This document shows positions 7,486-14,760 of a DNA stretch of 37,983 nucleotides, piece after piece. Below the pieces are notes generated by a model. That model was not told the origin of the DNA. It worked only from the letters and a program-made list of their open reading frames with translations, and searched no databases. Both the position numbers and the translations under genes were made by a program. Source of the stretch: Solobacterium sp. (GTDB lineage: Bacteria; Bacillota_I; Bacilli_A; Erysipelotrichales; Erysipelotrichaceae); NCBI GenBank assembly GCA_017421125.1, contig JAFOMZ010000198.1, forward strand, positions 1 through 37,983, written 5' to 3'. Position 1 is the stretch's first letter. Each line of letters starts with the position of its first letter.

Positions 7486-7955
7486 TCCTGTTCTTCCAGA
7501 CATTTATCAATAAACATACCGTGTGAGATGCCTGAGGCGATGTTCTTCAGCAGTGTCTCACACGTTTTTTCTCCGGAAGCTTCCATCTTATCCTGCACAG
7601 CTTCCTGAAGAAGAGTACGGAACATCGTGTAATATGTCTCCGGTTCATACATCTCGTTCAGGTCATTCATCACGATCCTGATCTGGTCGATGGAAAGGAT
7701 GCGTTTTGACATCACGATGATCACCAGCATTGCGATCTGCTCTTTGGAGTAGGCTTTTTTGACGGCCTTCGGAAGCAGCTTCTGCTTGACGTAATTCGAG
7801 ATCATCGATCCGGTCACCTGCATTTTCGGGAACGCATTGAGGATCCGGTTGAGATAGCGCGTGACCTGGTCCAGATACAGACCGACATCGGGAATATCCC
7901 TGTACTCCGGCAGAACAAACTCCGCCAGGATCATTTCAGCATTTTCTTTGTTCAT
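7479..7955 (-). CDS. DUF1836 domain-containing protein, putative regulator
   Basis: A 158-residue protein with the DUF1836 pattern: an acidic N-terminus (LAEFVLPEYRDIPDVGLYLDQVT), then a helix-turn-helix-like segment (VTGSMISNYVKQKLLPKAVKKAYSKEQIAML) resembling a MerR-type winged helix, then LVIIVMSKRILSIDQIRIV. The N-terminal part suggests DNA binding, and the family is generally thought to be regulatory; targets are unknown. The start is uncertain. ATG 7955 gives the usual family N-terminus (MNKENAEM) but has no clear Shine-Dalgarno; ATG 7994 and TTG 8003 are in frame upstream. TTGACG on the minus strand (7986-7991) could be a -35 placing the start point very near ATG 7955. It is divergent from the trhA-like gene. 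Confidence 0.85.
   Translation of the reverse strand: MNKENAEMILAEFVLPEYRDIPDVGLYLDQVTRYLNRILNAFPKMQVTGSMISNYVKQKLLPKAVKKAYSKEQIAMLVIIVMSKRILSIDQIRIVMNDLNEMYEPETYYTMFRTLLQEAVQDKMEASGEKTCETLLKNIASGISHGMFIDKCLEEQDQ
7520..7570 (+). terminator. Rightward terminator inside the opposing DUF1836 coding end
   Basis: CGTGTGAGA (7520-7528) pairs perfectly with TCTCACACG (7556-7564) and is followed by six T. The 27-base loop holds a small inner stem. The signal serves the glycosyltransferase operon although it lies within the coding end of the leftward gene. Confidence 0.75.
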
Positions 7956-8010
7956 GACAACATCATATATACTAACTTTTAAAAACGTCAACATGATTCC
8001 CAAGAAACTC

Positions 8011-8070
8011 TTGACCGGTTTATTAAAAACGGATGATAATATATGTGTAATCGGTTATTGAAAAACCGAT
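8011..8070 (+). promoter_or_regulatory. Promoter and 5' hairpin of the trhA-like gene
   Basis: TTGACC (8011-8016), an 18-base spacer and GATAAT (8035-8040) form a good promoter. ATCGGTT (8050-8056) and AACCGAT (8064-8070) form a perfect 7-bp stem with a 7-base loop ending right at the AGGAGG (8071-8076). The hairpin would be at or near the 5' end of the mRNA and could protect it or control ribosome access. As DNA it could be an operator. Confidence 0.65.
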
Positions 8071-8082
8071 AGGAGGTTCAGC

Positions 8083-8769
8083 ATGACGTCTATGAGTTTT
8101 GAACAAATAAATGCAGGGACCTTTATGGTAAAGGACCCGATCAGCGCGCTGACACATTTTATCGGTATGATACTTGCTGTACTGGCAATGCCGGTCCTGC
8201 TTGTGCACCATGCACAGAACGGAGCTGCCCTGAACGCTCTCTGCGCGGATGCGGTATTTATGATCTCAATGATCCTGCTTTACGGAGCCAGCAGCGCTTA
8301 TCATACGTTCGACACGGATCAGAAGGTAAGGATGAAACTGAAAAAACTGGATCATATGAGCATCTTCATCCTGATCGCAGGTTCTTATACACCGATCTGT
8401 GTGTCTGTCCTGGAACATCCCGCAGGAATGATCCTGCTGGCAGTCGTATGGTCAGTCGCAGCTGCCGGCATGATCTTTAAATTCTGCTGGGTGACATGTC
8501 CGAGATGGGTCTCTTCCGTACTTTATACCGCTATGGGCTGGGCATGTGTATCGGTGATCCCGAAACTGATCTCCGGTATGCCGCTGAGCCAGTTCCTGTG
8601 GCTGCTGGCAGGAGGGATCTTCTATTCCGCAGGCAGCGTGATCTACGCAAAGAAAAAACGGATCACGCCCATGGCATGGTCCGGATTCGGCAATCATGAA
8701 CTGTTCCACATCTTTGTGATGCTCGGCAGTTTCTGCCACTTTACAACGATGATGCTGATCAGGTTCTAA
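8083..8769 (+). CDS. Hemolysin III / TrhA family membrane protein (PAQR)
   Basis: A 228-residue integral membrane protein with about seven transmembrane helices. Family residues are visible: DPISALTHFIGMILAV at the N-terminus, YGASSAYHTF (Ser and His of the metal site), KLDHMSIFILIAGSYTPIC, and the C-terminal NHELFHIFVMLGSFCHFTTMM with the two His expected of the PAQR zinc site. YqfA/TrhA members affect membrane energetics and fatty-acid homeostasis; the name hemolysin III is historical. AGGAGG precedes the ATG by 6 bases. The stop overlaps that of the convergent metallophosphatase. Confidence 0.92.
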   Translation: MTSMSFEQINAGTFMVKDPISALTHFIGMILAVLAMPVLLVHHAQNGAALNALCADAVFMISMILLYGASSAYHTFDTDQKVRMKLKKLDHMSIFILIAGSYTPICVSVLEHPAGMILLAVVWSVAAAGMIFKFCWVTCPRWVSSVLYTAMGWACVSVIPKLISGMPLSQFLWLLAGGIFYSAGSVIYAKKKRITPMAWSGFGNHELFHIFVMLGSFCHFTTMMLIRF

Positions 8770-9494
8770 GACCTGACCGTAATGTAAGGATACGTGGAAG
8801 GTACATAGAATTCCTGCATATCATCCAGGCGGACACAGGCGAGTGATCTGCCGAACACGCATCCGCAGTCTATATGCAGGATATTCTTCCCGTGCAGGAT
8901 ACGGTTTTCATACCAGAACCCGTACAGGAATGTCGGCATATGTCCGACGATCATGACAACATCATCAAACGGATTGTCATTCACGCCGATATGGCTCCAG
9001 ACAAGCTCACTGGTAGGGATCTCCGAAATTCGGACATCAGGACGGCAATAAGCGCCCAGACCTGCATGAACGAGCAGAAAGTTCTTTCCCTTCACGGTGA
9101 GCTTTTTGTAATACTCCCTGTTTTCCAGATACAGCTTTATATCATAGCAGTCCGGATAATCCAGGTCCAGGAACTCATCCGCTGTTTTATAACCGCCGTT
9201 GTAATGCAGCCAGCGTACCAGGTCCATATTGAACAGATCCATGACGCCGTCATTCTTTTTGACATCGATCAGGGTCTGCGCAAAGTCCGCCAGCCATTCA
9301 TCATGGTTGCCGAAGATCAGATGCATATTGGGATGAGCCATGATCTCCTGCAGCAGGGCGATGGAATGATTGCCCCTGTCGCAGACATCGCCGATAATAT
9401 ACATTTCATCATATTCACTGAAAGATATCTTCTTCAGCATCTCATCAAATTCATCTTTGCATCCGTGCAGATCACTGATTGCATATACAGCCAT
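8766..9494 (-). CDS. Metallophosphoesterase, PP2A-like (ApaH/PrpE group)
   Basis: A 242-residue calcineurin-like phosphatase. All metal and catalytic motifs are present: SDLHG (residues ~7-11), GDVCDRG (~35-41), GNHDE (~62-66), VHAGLG, and VGHMPT followed by IDCGC. The order and spacing match bacterial Ser/Thr protein phosphatases and diadenosine tetraphosphatases of the PP2A-like group. The substrate cannot be decided from sequence. The start at 9494 follows GAGGTG at the right distance; the frame is open upstream to 9617 but lacks family similarity there. It appears to be a single gene. I see no rightward terminator between its stop and trhA's. Confidence 0.9.
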   Translation of the reverse strand: MAVYAISDLHGCKDEFDEMLKKISFSEYDEMYIIGDVCDRGNHSIALLQEIMAHPNMHLIFGNHDEWLADFAQTLIDVKKNDGVMDLFNMDLVRWLHYNGGYKTADEFLDLDYPDCYDIKLYLENREYYKKLTVKGKNFLLVHAGLGAYCRPDVRISEIPTSELVWSHIGVNDNPFDDVVMIVGHMPTFLYGFWYENRILHGKNILHIDCGCVFGRSLACVRLDDMQEFYVPSTYPYITVRS

Positions 9495-9610
9495 AGAACA
9501 CCTCGTGAAATTAATCCTACCACAATCACGGGAACAGTGGAACGGACAGAATGCAAATCTGATCCGGCACCGGTATGTACACAGGCCGGGGGGTGGACAT
9601 ATTTTACACA

Positions 9611-9639
9611 CTGTCAAAAAGCCAAACCTGTGATATAGT
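9611..9639 (+). promoter_or_regulatory. Promoter of the SGNH-like gene
   Basis: CTGTCA (9611-9616), a 17-base spacer and TATAGT (9634-9639), with an upstream TGA forming an extended -10. Confidence 0.55.
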
Positions 9640-9686
9640 ATTGTTTACAGGCCGTCAGCAGACGGATCGATGACCGGAATACGATT

Positions 9687-10919
9687 ATGACGATAAGAAA
9701 CGGAAATAAAAGGGAAAATACCAGCAGGACCATCTGGATCATAACGGCGTTATTGACTGTGCTCCTGGCGTTTTTGTTCGCGGATACCATGAAAAAGGAA
9801 CGCATGGAAACTGCCAGGCTGGAAGAACTGTTCAAAACACAGGTGACTGAAGAAAAGCAGCAGATGCAGGAAGAACAGGAAGAGATCAACCAGCGCCTTG
9901 AGAAGGAACAGAATGATTCATTCTATCAGAAGCTCGCGGACGGCTTTGATGTCAGGATCCTTGTGACCGGCGGTTCGATCGCCAACGGAAGAGGCAGCAC
10001 GGATGCTGAACATACATGGCATGCACTTCTCAAAAACCACCTGCAGGATACATACGGGATCACAGCCGAAGTAGACAACATTTCGATGAACGACAACACC
10101 GCATATGCCGGTTATGTCAACATCAGGAACCACGAAAGCGAAAAGCCGTATGACCTGGTGATCATTTCCTACGGAGAAGATGATCCGGCAGCCAACTTCG
10201 GACTGTATTACGAAGCTGTTGTCCGTTCAGCTATGGAGAAGTATCCGGACGCTTCCGTGATCTGTGTTCCGGAAAGCCTGACCGGTACGCCGACTGCCAA
10301 TACCGGAACGGTGGAAGATATCTGTGAAGCATACGGCATCACGGCGGCACCGTCCGTAACAGTATTTGCCGGTACCGGACTGCTGAATGATAACGGCTAT
10401 CCGAATAACGCCGGACAGGAAGCGATCATGCAGGCTGTTGCTGAAGCGGCAGACGCAGGCGCAAAAGACTACCGCGGTAAGGAAACCCTGCCGGCAGAAC
10501 GCTTTGACGAAGCTTCCGCATATCTGGACGCGATGCATTATTACCCGGCAGACCTGTTTACCAGGGAAGGGAATACATTCACATACACACCTGACCGGGA
10601 GATCTCCGGAAAGGTGCTCGGCATGGATTACGATTATGTGACCGGCTACAACAGCTGCAGCATTTATATCACCGGACAGTGGGGCGCGCTCGGTCAGGCG
10701 GTATTCAACAATACGCTGACATATGAAGATACACAGACACTGAATTCCTCGGGAAAACAGCATCTGAGAGTCATGAACAACTGGATCAGCGACTGGGGAA
10801 CATATGATGACCAGCTGTTTACCATCACGGAACAGATCATGATCTCATTTGCCGAGGATGACACCGGAACCCGGCAGGCAGACAGCTTCAGGGGCATCAT
10901 CGTCAGCGGACAGGAATAA
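9687..10919 (+). CDS. Membrane-anchored SGNH/GDSL-like protein with a substituted His
   Basis: A 410-residue protein. After a short basic cytoplasmic tail comes one transmembrane anchor (TIWIITALLTVLLAFLFA, ~15-32), then a Glu/Gln-rich coiled coil (~36-80), then an extracellular SGNH-hydrolase-like domain. The nucleophile block is VTGGSIANGRG (Ser97), the Asn block SMNDNTAYAG, and a later DLVIISYGEDDP. The block that normally carries the catalytic Asp-x-x-His reads NDNGYPNNAG, with Tyr where His is usual, so this may be a pseudoenzyme or use another base. From ~residue 270 a second, unrecognised domain of ~140 residues follows. Families of this shape modify surface polysaccharides, but no partner genes are nearby. 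The Shine-Dalgarno is weak. Confidence 0.82.
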   Translation: MTIRNGNKRENTSRTIWIITALLTVLLAFLFADTMKKERMETARLEELFKTQVTEEKQQMQEEQEEINQRLEKEQNDSFYQKLADGFDVRILVTGGSIANGRGSTDAEHTWHALLKNHLQDTYGITAEVDNISMNDNTAYAGYVNIRNHESEKPYDLVIISYGEDDPAANFGLYYEAVVRSAMEKYPDASVICVPESLTGTPTANTGTVEDICEAYGITAAPSVTVFAGTGLLNDNGYPNNAGQEAIMQAVAEAADAGAKDYRGKETLPAERFDEASAYLDAMHYYPADLFTREGNTFTYTPDREISGKVLGMDYDYVTGYNSCSIYITGQWGALGQAVFNNTLTYEDTQTLNSSGKQHLRVMNNWISDWGTYDDQLFTITEQIMISFAEDDTGTRQADSFRGIIVSGQE

Positions 10920-10926
10920 CACACTT

Positions 10927-10957
10927 AAGCAGGCTATAATTTTGCAGTCTGTTTTTT
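10927..10957 (+). terminator. Terminator after the SGNH-like gene
   Basis: AAGCAGGCT (10927-10935) pairs with AGTCTGTTT (10946-10954) including two G-U pairs, followed by more T. It is moderate in strength. Confidence 0.6.
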
Positions 10958-10974
10958 CTAATCTCTGCAAGGCA

Positions 10975-11003
10975 TTCATAAGCTGAAAAAAACCTACTAT
11001 AAT
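10975..11003 (+). promoter_or_regulatory. Promoter of the transketolase operon
   Basis: TTCATA (10975-10980), a 17-base spacer and a consensus TATAAT (10998-11003). Confidence 0.6.
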
Positions 11004-11061
11004 GAAATTAAGCATACGATCCAACATCATAATTACAGGAATCATTCATACAGAGGGAGTT

Positions 11062-11865
11062 ATGGAAACGATCAGCAGCTTGCAGCGTATAGCGGCAAGG
11101 GTCAGGATGATGATCCTTGACGAGATCTACAATGCCCGCTCCGGACACCCGGGCGGGAGCCTATCAATCGTGGAAGCCCTGGTATATGTGTATGAGCGGG
11201 AACTCAGAAAAGGCGTTGACAGGTTTGTCCTCTCAAAAGGCCATGCAGCACCAGCGCTTTATGCAGTACTCGCGCTCAAAGGCTATTTCCCGGAGGAAGA
11301 GCTTGCGCATCTCCGCCAGTCCGGGAGTATGCTCCAGGGACATCCAAGTATCATGACACCGGGCGTTGACATGTGCACCGGTTCGCTCGGCCAGGGCTTG
11401 TCCGCAGCCTGCGGCATGGCGCTGGGCGCGAAGTATCTGAAACAGGATACGAATGTATACGCCATCGTTGGGGACGGTGAATGCCAGGAAGGGCAGATCT
11501 GGGAAGCCCTGCATTTCGCCGCGCATTATCATCTGGACAATCTCTGCGTCATGATCGACTGGAACGGTCTGCAGATCGAAGGAAAAGTCGATGATGTCAT
11601 GAATCTCAGGGATATGGACAAACGTGTGAAGTACTGCGGCTTCAATGTCATCACGGTCGACGGACATGATTTCACGGAGCTTGCCAAGGCCTTTGAACTG
11701 TTTCACTCGACCGATGACAGGCCGACAGCGATCATCCTCAGAACAGTGAAAGGAAAAGGTGTATCCTTCATGGAAAACAAAGCCGAATGGCACGGGAAGG
11801 CACCGAATGAAGAACAGTATCTGCAGGCAGTCCGGGAACTGAAGGAGGTGCTTGATCATGAGTAA
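11062..11865 (+). CDS. Transketolase, N-terminal subunit
   Basis: A 267-residue thiamine-diphosphate-binding half of a split transketolase. Visible are SGHPGGSLSIVEALVY, the His-containing LSKGHAAPALYAVLAL, HPSIMTPGVDMCTGSLGQGL, and the TPP/metal motif VGDGECQEGQIWEALHFAAH ending near LCVMIDWN. With the next gene it should transfer two-carbon ketol units in the non-oxidative pentose phosphate pathway. Split transketolases are also used for unusual sugars, so the exact ketose is not fixed. The start at 11062 follows GAGGGAG; the in-frame extension to 11002 overlaps the -10 box and is excluded. It overlaps the next gene by 8 bases. Confidence 0.93.
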   Translation: METISSLQRIAARVRMMILDEIYNARSGHPGGSLSIVEALVYVYERELRKGVDRFVLSKGHAAPALYAVLALKGYFPEEELAHLRQSGSMLQGHPSIMTPGVDMCTGSLGQGLSAACGMALGAKYLKQDTNVYAIVGDGECQEGQIWEALHFAAHYHLDNLCVMIDWNGLQIEGKVDDVMNLRDMDKRVKYCGFNVITVDGHDFTELAKAFELFHSTDDRPTAIILRTVKGKGVSFMENKAEWHGKAPNEEQYLQAVRELKEVLDHE

Positions 11866-12784
11866 AACAGCTACCAGAACATCTTACGGAAAACGGCTGC
11901 TGGAACTGGTCAGGGACCATCCCGACATCGTCGTGCTGGACGCTGACCTCGCCTCATCTGTCCAGACAGGCGCAGTCAAACAGGAATACCCGGATCAGTT
12001 CATCGAGTGCGGTATCGCGGAAGCCAATATGATGGGCACGGCGGCAGGACTAGCTGTCATGGGACTGGTGCCTTTTGCCGGAAGCTTCGCCATGTTTGCG
12101 GCAGGCAGAGCTTATGAACAGGTCCGCAACAGCATCGGCTACCCGCATCTGAACGTCAAGATCGGGGCATCCCATGCCGGGATCTCGACCGGAGAAGACG
12201 GGGCATCGCACCAGTGCTGCGAAGACATCGCGCTCATGCGGACGATCCCCGGCATGGTCGTACTGTCACCGGCAGACGATATCGAGGCAATGGCATGCGT
12301 CACCGCTGCCTATGAACATCAGGGACCCGTCTATATGCGCTTCAGCAAATATGCGGTCGAAACGATCCATGATGAAAACTATCACTTTGAGATCGGAAAG
12401 GGTGAAGTCCTGAAAGAAGGCAGTGACCTGGCAGTGATCTCCACAGGCATCCTGACATCCGAATGCCTGAAAGCCGCAGAAGAACTGGAACAGGAAGGAA
12501 AGCATATCCGGGTGATCAATATGTGCTCCATCAAGCCGATCGACGAGGCACTGATCATTCAGGCCGCAAGGGAATGCGGAAAGATCATCACGGTCGAAGA
12601 GCACAGCGTGATCGGCGGACTGGGCGAAGCGGTATGCGGAACGGTCTGTGAAGCATGTCCCGTATCCGTACACAGGATCGGCATCCGGGATGTTTACGGA
12701 CGCAGCGGAAAAGGCAGTGTCCTGCTGGATGAATTCGGTCTGACAGCAGAGCACCTGAAAAAGGAATTCGAAAAGTTCCTGTAA
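11858..12784 (+). CDS. Transketolase, C-terminal subunit
   Basis: A 308-residue partner of the preceding gene, carrying the pyrimidine-binding and C-terminal transketolase domains. Characteristic stretches are DADLASSVQTG, FIECGIAEANMMGTAAGLA with the catalytic Glu that activates TPP, SFAMFAAGRAYEQVRNS, GASHAGISTGEDGASHQ and VLSPADDIEA. The C-terminal domain shows VISTGILTSECLKAAEEL, INMCSIKPID and VEEHSVIGGLGEAV. AGGAGG lies 9 bases before the ATG at 11858, inside the end of the upstream gene, consistent with translational coupling and equal subunit amounts. Confidence 0.93.
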   Translation: MSKTATRTSYGKRLLELVRDHPDIVVLDADLASSVQTGAVKQEYPDQFIECGIAEANMMGTAAGLAVMGLVPFAGSFAMFAAGRAYEQVRNSIGYPHLNVKIGASHAGISTGEDGASHQCCEDIALMRTIPGMVVLSPADDIEAMACVTAAYEHQGPVYMRFSKYAVETIHDENYHFEIGKGEVLKEGSDLAVISTGILTSECLKAAEELEQEGKHIRVINMCSIKPIDEALIIQAARECGKIITVEEHSVIGGLGEAVCGTVCEACPVSVHRIGIRDVYGRSGKGSVLLDEFGLTAEHLKKEFEKFL

Positions 12785-12834
12785 TACAGGAAATATGATC
12801 CGGTCATCATGATCAGCCCGATAACAGGAAAAAA

Positions 12835-12884
12835 TTGAATTTGAGATGAAAACAGTTCTCATTCAAAGCGCGCTTTGCTATAAT
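12835..12884 (+). promoter_or_regulatory. Promoter of the YebC gene with two overlapping inverted repeats
   Basis: The -10 is TTTGCTATAAT (TATAAT 12879-12884, TG-extended) with a poor -35 (TTCTCA, 12856-12861). CAAAGCGCGCTTTG (12864-12877) is a perfect 14-base palindrome filling the spacer. Upstream, TTGAATTTGAGA (12835-12846) and TCTCATTCAA (12857-12866) form an imperfect inverted repeat sharing bases with the palindrome. This is a classical repressor layout, but I cannot name the regulator. Confidence 0.6.
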
Positions 12885-12916
12885 TATCGGGTAAATTCGG
12901 AAGGTGGTTATTATTT

Positions 12917-13642
12917 ATGGGAAGAGCACATGAAGTGCGTGCCGCATCAATGGCAAAAACAGCGGCAATTAAATCTAAGCTTTACTCACGTTTTGGCAAA
13001 GAACTGTATATCGCAGCTAAGTCCGGTGTCCCTGATCCCGAGATGAACCTGTCCCTGAAACGTAAGATCGCAGAAGCTAAGTCAAATCAGGTTCCCGCAG
13101 ACGTTATCAAACGTGCTATAGAGAAAGCAAAGGGCGGAACTGATGAAAACTATATTGAATGCAGATACGAGGGATTCGGTCCCGGTGCCAGCACAGTCAT
13201 CATTGACTGCCTGACAGATAACAACAACAGAGCATTCACAGAAGTCAAAACAGCATTCAACAAATGCAAAGGCGCAAAGCTTGCAAACAGCGGTGCCGTT
13301 TCCTTCAATTACGAGCAGTGCGGATTATTCGTATTCCCGTATGAAGACGAAGAAGCAATGCTGGATGTCATGATGGAAGCAGAAGTTGATGTTCAGGACC
13401 TGAGCGTCGAAGACGGCATGATGACTGTCAAGACACTGTTCCAGGACTTCGGAAAAGGCCAGGAAGCGATCGAAAAGGCAGTGCCCGGCGTTGAATTCGA
13501 AGTATGCGAAGTCACGATGCTGCCGAATGAGTATGTCACACTTGATACAGATGAGGACAAGGAAGCTTTCCAGAAACTCATGAACATGCTCAACGACTGC
13601 GATGACGTCAACAAAGTCTACACAAACGTAACAGAAGAGTAA
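12917..13642 (+). CDS. YebC/PmpR family protein (TACO1-like)
   Basis: A 241-residue member of the YebC family. The N-terminus MGRAHEVRAASMAKTAAIKS is diagnostic and resembles the YeeI/YeeN branch rather than the 'MAGHSKW' branch. It continues with AAKSGVPDPEMNLSLKRKI, VPADVIKRAIEKAKGG and YEGFGPGASTVIIDCLTDN. Members were long annotated as transcriptional regulators; recent work links some to relief of ribosome stalling, like mitochondrial TACO1. Which applies here is open. The ATG at 12917 has GGAAGGTGG at suitable distance. The gene is monocistronic, between a palindromic promoter and a strong terminator. Confidence 0.94.
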   Translation: MGRAHEVRAASMAKTAAIKSKLYSRFGKELYIAAKSGVPDPEMNLSLKRKIAEAKSNQVPADVIKRAIEKAKGGTDENYIECRYEGFGPGASTVIIDCLTDNNNRAFTEVKTAFNKCKGAKLANSGAVSFNYEQCGLFVFPYEDEEAMLDVMMEAEVDVQDLSVEDGMMTVKTLFQDFGKGQEAIEKAVPGVEFEVCEVTMLPNEYVTLDTDEDKEAFQKLMNMLNDCDDVNKVYTNVTEE

Positions 13643-13669
13643 ACGTACAGAACGATCGTTTGGAACCAG

Positions 13670-13701
13670 CAGGAAGGACAGTTGATCCTTCCTGTTTTTT
13701 T
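13670..13701 (+). terminator. Terminator of the YebC gene
   Basis: CAGGAAGGA (13670-13678), a 7-base loop and TCCTTCCTG (13686-13694) followed by seven T. Confidence 0.92.
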
Positions 13702-13734
13702 CGTTCCGCCTGATCCCTATTTCAGGCAATAGTT

Positions 13735-13763
13735 GTGACAGGCGCTGATGGATTGTGTATGAT
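13735..13763 (+). promoter_or_regulatory. Promoter of the DUF5058 operon
   Basis: GTGACA (13735-13740), a 17-base spacer and TATGAT (13758-13763). The predicted start near 13770 leaves a leader of about 250 bases. Confidence 0.55.
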
Positions 13764-13769
13764 ACTTGC

Positions 13770-14022
13770 ATTGGAGGCAGAGAGGATCGATCCAAAAATC
13801 CGGATAAATGACTGCCGGCAGAAGTGCTGACATATCATCATACGTACAGAACAGAGATATTTTTGTTTTGATTTCTCTATGACTGCAGTAAACTGAATAT
13901 TAAATTATCCGGGAAGAAATGAAAGGAGGAGAATAAAAGACTTCCCGAACACGACAGTATAAAAATAAAGGGGACAATGCAAAAGGGGATAAAAGAAAAG
14001 ATCATTGTCCGGAAAGGAAAAA
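13770..14022 (+). promoter_or_regulatory. Long structured 5' leader with competing stems
   Basis: Three possible stems are visible. CCGGATAA (13800-13807) can pair with TTATCCGG (13905-13912). CGGGAAG (13910-13916) can pair with CTTCCCG (13941-13947) and excludes the first stem because they share bases. GGACAATG (13972-13979) pairs with CATTGTCC (14003-14010), ending directly at the ribosome binding site of the first gene. The loops are purine-rich and contain AGGAGG (13924-13929) with no start codon at the right distance. A short frame (13808-13882, 24 codons) starts inside the first stem but lacks a ribosome site. No known riboswitch is recognised. Confidence 0.5.
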
Positions 14023-14745
14023 ATGACAGCTGAATATAAAGCATTAGCCAACAGTTGGATCATGTGGGCGGCCTGCCTGCCGGGTGTTGCAATTGTCATC
14101 TACCAGGCCTTCCTGATCTTCAGAAAATCAAAAAATGATGCGCTCCGCATCGGCTTAAACGAAAAACAGGTTTCTTCATCCATCAGATCGGCAGCGATCA
14201 CCTCGATCGGACCATGTCTGGTCATGATCACAGCCATGCTGGCGCTGATGATGTATGACGGCGCACCGTTTGCCTGGCTTCGTACAAACTTTATCGGATC
14301 GATCACATATGAACTCCAGGGCGCGCAGTTCGCTGCCGACGGTATCGGCATTGAACTCGGCAGCTCTGCCATGGACGCAAACTTCCTTGCGACAGCCTGC
14401 ATCGTAGAAGCAGGCGGATGTGTCGGCTGGGTCATCTTCTCGGCACTGTTCTCAGACAAGATGGAAGTCGTCAACGAAAAACTCGCGGGCGGAAACATGC
14501 TGGCGGTACCGATCATCGGTACAGGCGCTCTGATCGGCGTTTACTGCTCGCTGACGATCGACCGCGTCATTCCTTACGGCACACAGGTATACGGCGTATT
14601 TGCCGGCGCGCTTGCAATGTATCTGCTGACACTCTATGACAGAAAAGTACATAAACAGTGGATCAAGGAATGGGGCCTTACCATCTGCATGATCATCGGT
14701 ATGATCGTCTGCACGGTCATTGACCTGATGACAGGAGCTCTTTAA
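14023..14745 (+). CDS. DUF5058 family membrane protein
   Basis: A 240-residue polytopic membrane protein with about six or seven helices. It resembles DUF5058, a family typically encoded next to a second membrane protein and hydrolases in gut Firmicutes. It begins ALANSWIMWAACLPGVAIVI and carries a long soluble loop (RKSKNDALRIGLNEKQVSSS). Conserved-looking polar membrane stretches are TSIGPCLVMITAMLAL and MDANFLATACIVEAGGCVGW. With the next gene it probably forms a two-component transporter (inference from constant pairing). AAGGA precedes the ATG at 14023; the upstream TTG at 14005 lies in the leader stem. Confidence 0.8.
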   Translation: MTAEYKALANSWIMWAACLPGVAIVIYQAFLIFRKSKNDALRIGLNEKQVSSSIRSAAITSIGPCLVMITAMLALMMYDGAPFAWLRTNFIGSITYELQGAQFAADGIGIELGSSAMDANFLATACIVEAGGCVGWVIFSALFSDKMEVVNEKLAGGNMLAVPIIGTGALIGVYCSLTIDRVIPYGTQVYGVFAGALAMYLLTLYDRKVHKQWIKEWGLTICMIIGMIVCTVIDLMTGAL

Positions 14746-14760
14746 GCTGGGGGATCTATC

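Noticed and set aside
13808..13882. A 24-codon leader peptide in the DUF5058 leader
   Set aside because: No Shine-Dalgarno at the right distance, and no run of a single amino acid codon that would suggest attenuation.
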